Positions 1-6,580 of a stretch of 43,615 bases of DNA are shown here, piece after piece. A model generated the notes under the pieces. It ran no database searches, had not been told where the DNA came from, and saw only the letters and a list, made by a program, of their open reading frames with translations. This DNA comes from an uncultured bacterium (lineage in GTDB: Bacteria > Bacillota > Clostridia > Lachnospirales > Lachnospiraceae). Within the stretch, counting starts at the first letter, position 1. The number at the start of each line of letters is the position of its first letter. The position numbers and the translations under genes were made by a program. The DNA lies in assembly GCA_947574055.1 (NCBI GenBank), contig CANPIC010000024.1:1-43615 (forward strand), given 5' to 3'.

Positions 1-121
1 CTCCCTTTTCGGAATTGTGTACCCATTGAAAATCGGACTATAAATATGCATTTGGATTGTATAATAATACGTTTTGGTGGTTTTAATATTCTATGAATTT
101 TAAATTGCGGGATTATTTGAT

Positions 122-150
122 AAGCCTATCAGCAATCAATTGGTAGGCTT
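122..150. terminator. Possible terminator hairpin of an upstream gene
   Basis: An inverted repeat with arms AAGCCTA (122-128) and TAGGCTT (144-150) is followed on the plus strand by ATTTGACT. The T tract is poor, so it is only a candidate terminator for a gene lying left of the window. Nothing else is recognisable in the first 200 bases. Confidence 0.4.
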
Positions 151-207
151 ATTTGACTGTCAGACGATGGGGAGTAGTCAGAAACAATTCCGACTATTTA
201 CCCTGCA

Positions 208-236
208 TTGTAATATGCGGTAAAATATAGTATGAT
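208..236 (+). promoter_or_regulatory. Sigma-A-type promoter for the lipoprotein gene at 265
   Basis: TTGTAA (208-213) and TATGAT (231-236) are separated by 17 bases. Transcription would begin near 243, leaving a short leader with the ribosome binding site GAGGAG at 252-257. The sequence around it is AT-rich. Confidence 0.55.
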
Positions 237-264
237 ATAAAATATATTTTTGAGGAGAATAGCC

Positions 265-1038
265 ATGAAAAAGAAATTATACCGTATTGTTTGTTTATGC
301 AGTCTTGTCTCAATTGTATTGTGTGCATGTGGAAAAAACACAAATTCAGAAGTAAATGTCACGCATATTTCCGATGGTCTTGAATCAGAATATGAGTGGA
401 ACTCTCCTGAAATAGATAAATTGCGTGAAAAATACCCAGAATACTTTGAGCTTGGAACCTTCAAGGGGCTGGAGGTTTATGTTTGGCAGATGGCAGAGGA
501 TGACTATCGTTTTGGGCTGATGCAGGGAACCAACCGTCAGAAAACTTTGGAAGAGTTAATGGCATTAAAAGGTGCTTCACCAGAGGAAATGGCATTGATT
601 CTGTCTGCCTTTGACATAAACGACAGAGATATTTTTGTGATTCCATGGCAGAATCCCATTTCCAGCTATATGGTCACGGATGATATGGTGAAAGACCCGG
701 AATACATAAGCAATTTACGAAATATGCTAGGACTGGACTTGGATGAAGAGCTGATGCTCAAACAGGAAGAAGCTGATGCAATGTATGACAGAATCCCTAT
801 GGTAAGAGTGGATGGTAAATTATATTATGATACAGGGAAAGAAAGCACGATCGACGGGCGTTGTGGAAATATGGATGGAGAAATAACGTCTACTGTCGAT
901 GGAACTGAAATACCAACAGAAGATAATCAGTCTAATTTTGGAAGTGGATTTGGTTATCAGTATGGAGCAGACGATACAATAGAGATTTATATGAATGAAA
1001 AGTGGTTTGTCTTTGAATACAGAGAAGAATCTGAATGA
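265..1038 (+). CDS. Predicted lipoprotein of unknown function
   Basis: The encoded protein (257 aa) begins with a lysine-rich signal peptide (MKKKLYR then a hydrophobic stretch) ending in a lipobox-like LCAC, so it should be lipid-anchored on the outer face of the membrane. The ATG at 265 is chosen because GAGGAG lies seven bases upstream; an in-frame TTG at 250 lies before that site. The mature part is acidic, with no domain I recognise; it carries a glycine/asparagine-rich stretch near residues 215-240. The gene is visibly more AT-rich than the genes to its right (ATA, AAA and GAA codons dominate), which could mean recent acquisition. It stands alone, with its own promoter and terminator. 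Function unknown; confidence is in the gene, not the role. Confidence 0.85.
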   Translation: MKKKLYRIVCLCSLVSIVLCACGKNTNSEVNVTHISDGLESEYEWNSPEIDKLREKYPEYFELGTFKGLEVYVWQMAEDDYRFGLMQGTNRQKTLEELMALKGASPEEMALILSAFDINDRDIFVIPWQNPISSYMVTDDMVKDPEYISNLRNMLGLDLDEELMLKQEEADAMYDRIPMVRVDGKLYYDTGKESTIDGRCGNMDGEITSTVDGTEIPTEDNQSNFGSGFGYQYGADDTIEIYMNEKWFVFEYREESE

Positions 1039-1071
1039 GAAAATAAATAATCGATAAGTCAAATAAAATCC

Positions 1072-1105
1072 AAAAGGCTACCCAATCAAAACGGCAGCCT
1101 TTTTC
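1072..1105 (+). terminator. Rho-independent terminator of the lipoprotein gene
   Basis: Arms AAAAGGCT (1072-1079) and AGCCTTTT (1096-1103) form an eight-pair stem that runs into a T tract, 33 bases after the stop codon at 1038. Confidence 0.75.
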
Positions 1106-1442
1106 AATTCTCAACCTTAATTTTCTCAATATTCAGTAGGTGTTTTTTCAGGTACAGTTACTTATATCTCATGAAGAATTAAGAAATGTATGAATATTCA
1201 TCAAATTTCGGGAGATGGACAGTGGGAACACTTTTCCAAAAAGGGGGTCGGAAAACCGCATCCTGCTTTCTTTTCGATCGTACAAATTGATTGTAGTATA
1301 GAAGAATGCAGCGTTCAATCATAATATGCTTTAGAGGATATAGTGTATTTTAGACAAGGTTAGACAAGACGTTTTCTTCTTAATTTTATTGGGGAGTTCA
1401 GAATACTTTTGAATACGATTCGCATTACCTGCTATTTTTATG
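1106..1442. other. Intergenic stretch without a supported gene
   Basis: No convincing gene is seen here. The only open frame of note is a 44-codon ATG frame at 1190-1324 on the plus strand, with no proper Shine-Dalgarno sequence and no recognisable product; it may be chance or a decayed gene. The stretch is AT-rich like the lipoprotein gene on its left. Confidence 0.5.
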
Positions 1443-1478
1443 TGAGGGAAGTCGGAAAAAAACGTCTTCCCTCATTTT
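1443..1478. terminator. Hairpin downstream of the secreted protein gene
   Basis: Arms TGAGGGAAG (1443-1451) and CTTCCCTCA (1466-1474) form a nine-pair stem. It lies 17 bases beyond the stop of the minus-strand gene 1495-1929. T residues follow only on the plus strand (TTTT, 1475-1478), so its direction of action is unclear. Confidence 0.5.
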
Positions 1479-1494
1479 GCGGATTGTGCCGATA

Positions 1495-1929
1495 TTACCA
1501 ATAGTAATAGTAAAGGGGGCTTAATTCTTTTTTCAGAGCTTCATCTTTCACCGATCCGATAATCGGATCCAAATTTGTATCAAAAGAATCCCCGGATAAA
1601 ACCACTACGGTCTGGTTCGGATGGGTCTCATCATCTTTGATTACGCTTTCATTTGATGATGTAATTTTGTCTAAGTCAGCCTGATTAGACGGAGTTTCCG
1701 GCGCTGTATCTGCGCAGGCTGTTCTCCCTTCTGCTTTTCCGAACATTGTATAATGGGTAAACAGCGCATTTTTATCTGTGCCATACACCGCCGCAACATC
1801 GGGATTGGCCTGCGCATAATATTCTGCGTCAAATACAGTACCGTCTGCCATTAATTCAGGTGCGGCAAACACAGTCATACTGTTTCCCAGTACAAGGGCT
1901 GATGCTGTTACCAAAAAAATTTTTTTCAT
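1495..1929 (-). CDS. Small secreted protein with a DAEYYAQANPDV motif
   Basis: The protein (144 aa from ATG 1929; a GTG two codons earlier at 1935 is an alternative) has a clear signal peptide: KK, a hydrophobic core, then VFAAPE. Residues about 30-70 (FDAEYYAQANPDVAA ... HYTMFGKAEGR) match a short motif often repeated in surface and secreted proteins of Lachnospiraceae and relatives; here it occurs once. A Thr/Ser/Asn-rich linker follows, and the protein ends in the unusual aromatic tail YYYYW. No enzyme motif is visible. It is probably exported and wall-associated, but its function is unknown. No consensus Shine-Dalgarno sequence stands at normal distance, so the start is uncertain. Confidence 0.75.
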   Translation of the reverse strand: MKKIFLVTASALVLGNSMTVFAAPELMADGTVFDAEYYAQANPDVAAVYGTDKNALFTHYTMFGKAEGRTACADTAPETPSNQADLDKITSSNESVIKDDETHPNQTVVVLSGDSFDTNLDPIIGSVKDEALKKELSPLYYYYW

Positions 1930-2073
1930 ATTCACTTTTCTTGTCGGGCCTCTCTTTTTGCCGGGCAGGAAAGACTTTTTTAATTTCCATAAAAGTATAA
2001 CATATTGGAGGATAATGGGGAATAGAAATATTATCCTAAAAAGGCGTGCTTACAAAGAAATGTTATACACACT

Positions 2074-2100
2074 AAAAAAAGCCTGTCTAACTCAGGCTTT
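2074..2100 (-). terminator. Rho-independent terminator of the tRNA-Gly gene
   Basis: On the minus strand AAGCCTG, a seven-base loop and CAGGCTT are followed by a run of T residues, starting a few bases after the tRNA 3' end. Confidence 0.85.
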
Positions 2101-2105
2101 CAGAA

Positions 2106-2176
2106 AGCGGGTGATGGGAATCGAACCCACGTGTCCAGCTTGGAAGGCTGGTGTTCTACCATTGAACTACACCCGC
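2106..2176 (-). tRNA. tRNA-Gly (anticodon UCC)
   Basis: The minus strand folds as a full cloverleaf. The acceptor arm is GCGGGTG paired with CACCCGC, followed by discriminator base U. The anticodon stem CCAGC/GCTGG encloses the loop CTTCCAA, giving anticodon UCC. The T arm has the usual GTTCGATTC loop. The 3' CCA is not encoded, so it must be added by the nucleotidyltransferase at 33320-34636. The gene has its own promoter and terminator and is not clustered with other tRNAs. Confidence 0.97.
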
Positions 2177-2214
2177 GCAGCGTGCTATCGGATAGTCTCC
2201 TTAACACGCTCTTA

Positions 2215-2243
2215 ATGATAACAGAGAATCTTAAAAAAGTCAA
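2215..2243 (-). promoter_or_regulatory. Promoter of tRNA-Gly
   Basis: On the minus strand TTGACT (2243-2238) and TATCAT (2220-2215) are spaced by exactly 17 bases. The predicted start is about 30 bases before the mature tRNA 5' end at 2176. Confidence 0.8.
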
Positions 2244-2391
2244 TTAGTTTTTGTATTTTTCTTCATTTCCGCAAAGATAACGTGTCGCTGTCGTCAGCAG
2301 ACTCCTACAAAGCCTGGCTGATCTCTGCAGCCGCGCATACGCTTATACGCAATAATGGATCTGTTTAGAGATAAAAAGAAACAGTCGCAGA

Positions 2392-3309
2392 TCATTTTCT
2401 GATTTCTTCCAGTACTTCCCGGGGTATGGTAAATTCCACGCATCCCATATACATCGGTGCCACATCCCCCTCGTTAAAAGCGATCACCACATCCTCCTCC
2501 TGATTAACATAAAACGAGGCATCCTCCGTGATGCGATCGAAATTCCATTCCGGCACATCCTCATAATCCAGCCAGTATACCACATTTTCATCCTGTTCCA
2601 TCTGCTGCCTCATCTGCCTTTTGATCTCTTCGCTGACAGGCGTCATATAGTCCGCCCCCTCCTCAAACAGATCTTTCAGCGCCATCCTCTTGCCGCTTCG
2701 CAGATCAATGGTGTAGAAATAATCCCATTCCGCACCGCTTCCCGCACCCTGATAGCAGATCAGCTTCAGTGTAAAATAATCATCTGTGGTACTGAGTACT
2801 TCATGTTTTACCATAATGTCCTGATAGCCTTCTTCATATTGCAGGCCCTCTTTGAATTCAGTAATGATCTGCTCGGTGATCTCTTCTATTTCTGCATTGA
2901 TCTCCTGGGTCGTCTTTTTCAGTGTCTCTTCCTGCTCCGGGTTTTCCGTTTCCCCTGCCGTATCCTGGCGGACTACAAGTTCGGGCACTTCCACATCCGC
3001 ATTATGCCGCTCATCCTCATACTGATAATCCCGAAATGTTACTGCCTCCACCAGTTTGCCGATGACCGGAATCCCGCTCATGGCATGTGCCACACCTGCA
3101 GATGTATTGGGCAAAATGACAAACACCGCCGCCGCCGCTGCTGCGCACCGGGCCAACATCACCATCCGTTGTCTGTGTTTCCCTTCCTGCTTTGCTTTCC
3201 TGATCTCTTCCTTCATCTTTTCCACCTGCCCCTCTGCCATTGATACTGCCTGATATTCTTTTCTCAGTTCCTTCAGTTCTTCCAGTTCTCTCAGCGCTTT
3301 CTGTTCCAT
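2392..3309 (-). CDS. RsiV-like anti-sigma factor (DUF3298 family)
   Basis: This 305-aa protein has a charged cytoplasmic N-terminus (about 1-48), one transmembrane segment (about 49-68, rich in alanine), the segment AMSGIPVIGKLVEAVTF just outside the membrane, and an extracellular domain of about 200 residues of the DUF3298/RsiV type (motifs YTIDLRSGKRMALKDLF and FTIPREVLEEI). In Bacillus subtilis RsiV holds the ECF factor SigV inactive and is cleaved when it binds lysozyme; a similar envelope-stress role is inferred here. The gene begins 18 bases after the ECF sigma gene, with the ribosome site GGAGGAGG. No strong terminator is seen downstream. Confidence 0.85.
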   Translation of the reverse strand: MEQKALRELEELKELRKEYQAVSMAEGQVEKMKEEIRKAKQEGKHRQRMVMLARCAAAAAAVFVILPNTSAGVAHAMSGIPVIGKLVEAVTFRDYQYEDERHNADVEVPELVVRQDTAGETENPEQEETLKKTTQEINAEIEEITEQIITEFKEGLQYEEGYQDIMVKHEVLSTTDDYFTLKLICYQGAGSGAEWDYFYTIDLRSGKRMALKDLFEEGADYMTPVSEEIKRQMRQQMEQDENVVYWLDYEDVPEWNFDRITEDASFYVNQEEDVVIAFNEGDVAPMYMGCVEFTIPREVLEEIRK

Positions 3310-3327
3310 ATTCCTCCTCCTTTCCGG

Positions 3328-3807
3328 CTATTCTTCCTCCATTCTGATCCGCAGCTTTTTCATGCTCCGGTACAGACGACTTTTAACGGTACTCACATTT
3401 TCCTGCAAAATCTCCGCAATCTCTTCCAGTCTCAGATCTTCAAAATACCTCAGTTCCACCACGGCCTTTTCCTTTCCCGGCAGAGAATCCAGTGCCTTTT
3501 TCAGATCAAAGTCCTCATAATTATCCTCATACCCTTCTTCCGCAATCTCTTCCAGCGAGACAAACCGCTCTCTTTTCTGAAACCGGAAAATCTCATGTAA
3601 CATAATCCGGTAAATCCATGTGGATGCATACTCCTTGTTCTTCAGTGTCCCGCCGGCTCTGATCGCCCTGTATGCGCCGCTTTGCACAATATCCCCGGCG
3701 TCCGCTTCATTGTGCACAAAGCTCATTGCCAGCCGGAAATACCTGTTATATTCTGACAGCAGAACCTGCTCAATATAGGCAGCATTCGCACCTTTTTCTG
3801 ATCTCAT
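3328..3807 (-). CDS. ECF-type RNA polymerase sigma factor (SigV-like)
   Basis: The protein (159 aa from the ATG at 3807; the open frame extends to 3876) shows sigma region 2 (YNRYFRLAMSFVHNEADAGDIVQ, STWIYRIMLHEIFRFQKRER) and region 4 (LPGKEKAVVELRYFEDLRLEEIAEIL ... STVKSRLYRSMKKLR), the usual two-domain plan of ECF factors. AGGAGG lies 12 bases before this ATG, which is somewhat far, so an earlier start is possible. It is followed by its predicted anti-sigma factor. The pair is expected to control envelope-stress genes and itself; no target gene such as an O-acetyltransferase is adjacent. It is divergent from the LacI gene at 4072. Confidence 0.9.
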   Translation of the reverse strand: MRSEKGANAAYIEQVLLSEYNRYFRLAMSFVHNEADAGDIVQSGAYRAIRAGGTLKNKEYASTWIYRIMLHEIFRFQKRERFVSLEEIAEEGYEDNYEDFDLKKALDSLPGKEKAVVELRYFEDLRLEEIAEILQENVSTVKSRLYRSMKKLRIRMEEE

Positions 3808-3880
3808 ATACCATCTGAGCCTCCTTTCTTCTTCCCTTCTGATGATTAGACCCTGACGACAGCAAAAAAGTTTCATTCTC

Positions 3881-3908
3881 GATACGTTTTTTGGGAAAAC
3901 GATTTTCC
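3881..3908 (-). promoter_or_regulatory. Candidate ECF-type promoter overlapping a palindrome
   Basis: On the minus strand GGAAAA (3908-3903) and CGTATC (3886-3881) are 16 bases apart, resembling the GAAAC/CGT layout of ECF promoters, upstream of the sigma gene. The -35-like element is half of a palindrome, GGAAAA-CGA-TTTTCC (3894-3908). A second possibility for the same gene is TTCGCA (3951-3946), 16 bases, TATACT (3929-3924). On the plus strand TATAAT (3926-3931) could serve the LacI gene. The exact promoter use cannot be decided by eye. Confidence 0.35.
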
Positions 3909-4071
3909 TTCCATTCCTCTCATAGTATAATAATCATCAAACACTTGCGAAACAGATCATGATAGAGATGAATTGGACAAAACATAGCAAACCATGCTTT
4001 GCCCAAACTCTGCCTGCGTGAGTAACATTCGCGATCATACAGGCTCATAGCCGCAGGAAAGGGGCAGCAAA

Positions 4072-5094
4072 ATGGAGGAAAAGCGTATTACAATCAACGA
4101 TATCGCTCAGGAGCTGGGGCTGAGCTGCGCTACTGTATCTAACGTGCTGCATGGGAAAACATCCAAAGTATCAGACCGGACTTTGCAACGCGTACAGGCG
4201 CTTCTGGAAGAACGTCAGTATGTTCCCAGTATGGCCGGCATCCTGCTGGCCCAAAATTCTTCGCGTATTATTGGTATCGTAATCAATGACCATGAAAAAT
4301 ATGAATCACATACACTGGAAGATATTTTTATCGCTGCTTCTCTCAATCATCTCTCTACCGAGATCGAACAGAGCGGACAGTTTATGATGGTAAAGAAAAC
4401 CCGCAGCATGGAAGAAATCATAAAATTTGCTTCCATGTGGAATCTGGACGGACTGGTGCTGATCGGTTTCGGCAGTGCAGATTATATGTATCTGCGAAAT
4501 CATATGCGGATCCCTTTTGTCGTCTATGACGGATATTGTGACCATGCGGAGCGGATCTGCAATATTACCATTGATAATTATCACGGCGGCCTGCAGGTCG
4601 GTGCTTATTTCAGAGAGCAGGGCCATCAGCGGGTGTTATGTATTGCCGACAATGAAATCTGCACCGACAAGGACCGGTATGACGGGTTCCGGGCCGGCTT
4701 TGGATCGGACCAGGCAGCCTTTTTGCTGATTCCCATGAAAAAGACGCAGCGCATGGCCTTTTACCGGGAGCATCTTACCCTGCTGCGCAGTTTTACGGCT
4801 GTTTTTGCGGTCTCTGACTATTATGCCTTTGACCTGATCCATTTTCTGACACAGCAGGGCATTTCCGTGCCCGGGGATATGGCAGTGGCCGGCTTTGACG
4901 ATACGCCCATGTGCACGCTGGTATCTCCCACCCTGACCTCCGTCCGCCAGGATGTGGCCCTCCGGGCCAGGATCGCTCTGGATGCCCTCCGGGCTCTGCA
5001 TGAAAAAAAAGAACGGGAAACCGAAATCATGCTGCCGGTCACTCTGGTAAAACGGGAAAGTACCTATTGGGAATCTGCACAAATTTCCCCGTGA
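4072..5094 (+). CDS. LacI-family transcriptional regulator
   Basis: The 340-aa protein has an N-terminal LacI helix-turn-helix (about residues 6-26, ITINDIAQELGLSCATVSNV), a hinge region, and a sugar-binding-protein-like effector domain starting at SSRIIGIVI. The end of that domain carries the family motif VAGFDDTPMCTLVSPTLTSVRQD. GGAAAGGGG lies upstream of the ATG. It reads in the same direction as the MATE and alpha-glucosidase genes that follow, and an 18-bp palindrome with central CG sits 11 bases after its stop. I infer that it is a repressor of those genes whose inducer is a sugar from alpha-glucoside breakdown. The hinge helix is less canonical than usual (VPSMAGILLAQ instead of PN..AR.L). 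Confidence 0.9.
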   Translation: MEEKRITINDIAQELGLSCATVSNVLHGKTSKVSDRTLQRVQALLEERQYVPSMAGILLAQNSSRIIGIVINDHEKYESHTLEDIFIAASLNHLSTEIEQSGQFMMVKKTRSMEEIIKFASMWNLDGLVLIGFGSADYMYLRNHMRIPFVVYDGYCDHAERICNITIDNYHGGLQVGAYFREQGHQRVLCIADNEICTDKDRYDGFRAGFGSDQAAFLLIPMKKTQRMAFYREHLTLLRSFTAVFAVSDYYAFDLIHFLTQQGISVPGDMAVAGFDDTPMCTLVSPTLTSVRQDVALRARIALDALRALHEKKERETEIMLPVTLVKRESTYWESAQISP

Positions 5095-5105
5095 TTTTTT
5101 GTAAC

Positions 5106-5123
5106 AGGTTATGCGTTTAACCT
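5106..5123. promoter_or_regulatory. Probable LacI-family operator
   Basis: AGGTTATGCGTTTAACCT is an 18-bp inverted repeat: arms AGGTTA and TAACCT around TGCGTT, with the central CG dinucleotide typical of LacI-family operators. It ends exactly where the -35 box of the next promoter begins (5124). The gene upstream encodes a LacI-type regulator, so autonomous control of the downstream pair is likely. Confidence 0.65.
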
Positions 5124-5152
5124 TTGAAATTATCTGCCTTCGCCGTTACAAT
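5124..5152 (+). promoter_or_regulatory. Promoter for the MATE exporter and alpha-glucosidase genes
   Basis: TTGAAA (5124-5129) and TACAAT (5147-5152) are separated by 17 bases; each box differs from consensus by one base. The start site would be near 5159, 30 bases before the MATE start codon. Confidence 0.75.
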
Positions 5153-5188
5153 AGTAGCATAAAAGGAACGGAGGGAGGCTGTCATCAA

Positions 5189-6535
5189 ATGAAAGAAAAA
5201 AATACATTTCTCAGAATGGTATGTTCTCTCGCCATCCCTGTCGCCCTGCAATTCATGCTCCAGGCTTCCTTTGGCATCATTGACCAGGTCATGATCGGCC
5301 AGCTTGGCAGTATCAGTGTGGCAGGTGTGGGAATCGCTGCCAGATTCTCCTCGATCTTTCAATTTCTTGTCTCGGCGGCCGGTGCCATAGCCGGCATTAT
5401 GATATCCCAGTATATGGGGCAGCATGACCATGCGCAAATGCGGCGCAGCTTCGTGATCAATTTACTGTTTTCCCTGCTTATGGCGGGGGTATTTACCCTC
5501 CTTTGTCTGCTGTTTCCGGTACAGATCATGGGACTGTATTCCCACGAACCTGATACTGTCAGGGCTGCCGCCGATTACCTTGTCATCACCGCCGGCACCT
5601 ATGTGCCCATTGCGGGAGCCACACTGCTTTCGGTTCTGTTTCGCTGCATGGAAAAAGCCGCCTTACCGCTGTATGCCAGTATCTTTGCCGCTCTGGTCAA
5701 TACAGGACTGAATTATATTCTAATTTTCGGAAAATATGGTGTGACTGCTATGGGAGCAAACGGGGCCGCGCTGGCTACTCTGGTTTCCCAGGCTGCCAAT
5801 TTTCTGGTCATGCTTATCATACTGGCAATCCTGCTGCGGCATAAGCCGCACCGCGGTGAAAAAAGCGAAACACAGCTGCCCACCGCCAAATTTAACTGGC
5901 ACCAGTACGTATCCATGTTACTGCCTGTTCTTATCTGTGAGTTTATGTGGAGCCTGAGCGAAAATATATACACAGCCATTTACGGCCGGATGGGCACAAA
6001 AGCCTGCGCCGCCATGGTACTGATCAATCCCATACAGGGGCTTGTTATGGGAGCTCTCTGCGGGGTATCACAGGCAGCCGGCATCATCATCGGCAGGGAA
6101 CTGGGTGGCGGACAATATGAAGACGCCTATCGGGATGCCTGGCGGCTGTGCCGCTATGGACTGCTTGTATCCGCCCTGCTCTCCCTGCTGCTTATACCTG
6201 CCCGCTCTCTTTACCTGTCCTGTTACCGGGTGGAAGAGTCCGTACAGCATCTGACTATGCAGATTTTGATTGTCTATGCGCTGATCGCCCCCTGTAAGGT
6301 ACAGAATATGATCATCGGCGGCGGTATCCTTCGCAGCGGTGGAAAGACAAAATACGTGATGCTGATTGACCTTATCGGCCCCTGGCTCATCGGTGTGCCG
6401 CTGGGACTTTTATCCGCTTTTACTTTGCATCTTTCCATCCCTTACGTTTATTTCTTTCTCTCCTTGGAGGAATGTGTCCGTCTGGGAATCTCCCTTGTCA
6501 TTCTCCGCAGCAGGAAATGGATGCAGAAACTATAA
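5189..6535 (+). CDS. MATE-family multidrug/organic cation efflux transporter
   Basis: From the ATG at 5189 (GGAGG ten bases upstream; the open frame runs back to 5111 through the promoter and operator) the protein has 448 residues and about twelve hydrophobic helices. Near the start it has the MATE motif PVALQFMLQASFGIIDQVMIGQLG, followed by GVGIAARFSSIFQF; the second half repeats the fold (LVMGALCGVSQAAGIIIGRELGGG). MATE proteins export drugs or metabolites in exchange for Na+ or H+. It is placed between a LacI regulator and an alpha-glucosidase with no terminator between, so it is probably co-transcribed with the enzyme. That pairing is unusual, and the transported substrate is not known. 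Confidence 0.92.
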   Translation: MKEKNTFLRMVCSLAIPVALQFMLQASFGIIDQVMIGQLGSISVAGVGIAARFSSIFQFLVSAAGAIAGIMISQYMGQHDHAQMRRSFVINLLFSLLMAGVFTLLCLLFPVQIMGLYSHEPDTVRAAADYLVITAGTYVPIAGATLLSVLFRCMEKAALPLYASIFAALVNTGLNYILIFGKYGVTAMGANGAALATLVSQAANFLVMLIILAILLRHKPHRGEKSETQLPTAKFNWHQYVSMLLPVLICEFMWSLSENIYTAIYGRMGTKACAAMVLINPIQGLVMGALCGVSQAAGIIIGRELGGGQYEDAYRDAWRLCRYGLLVSALLSLLLIPARSLYLSCYRVEESVQHLTMQILIVYALIAPCKVQNMIIGGGILRSGGKTKYVMLIDLIGPWLIGVPLGLLSAFTLHLSIPYVYFFLSLEECVRLGISLVILRSRKWMQKL

Positions 6536-6580
6536 AAATAAAAAATATAAAATTAAATTCATATAAGAGGAGGATATACT

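Noticed and set aside
1190-1324. 44-codon plus-strand frame in the gap after the lipoprotein gene
   Set aside because: No Shine-Dalgarno sequence, no signal or domain; could be chance.
1958-2215. Plus-strand 85-codon frame covering the tRNA
   Set aside because: It runs through the antisense strand of a perfect tRNA-Gly gene and has no ribosome site.
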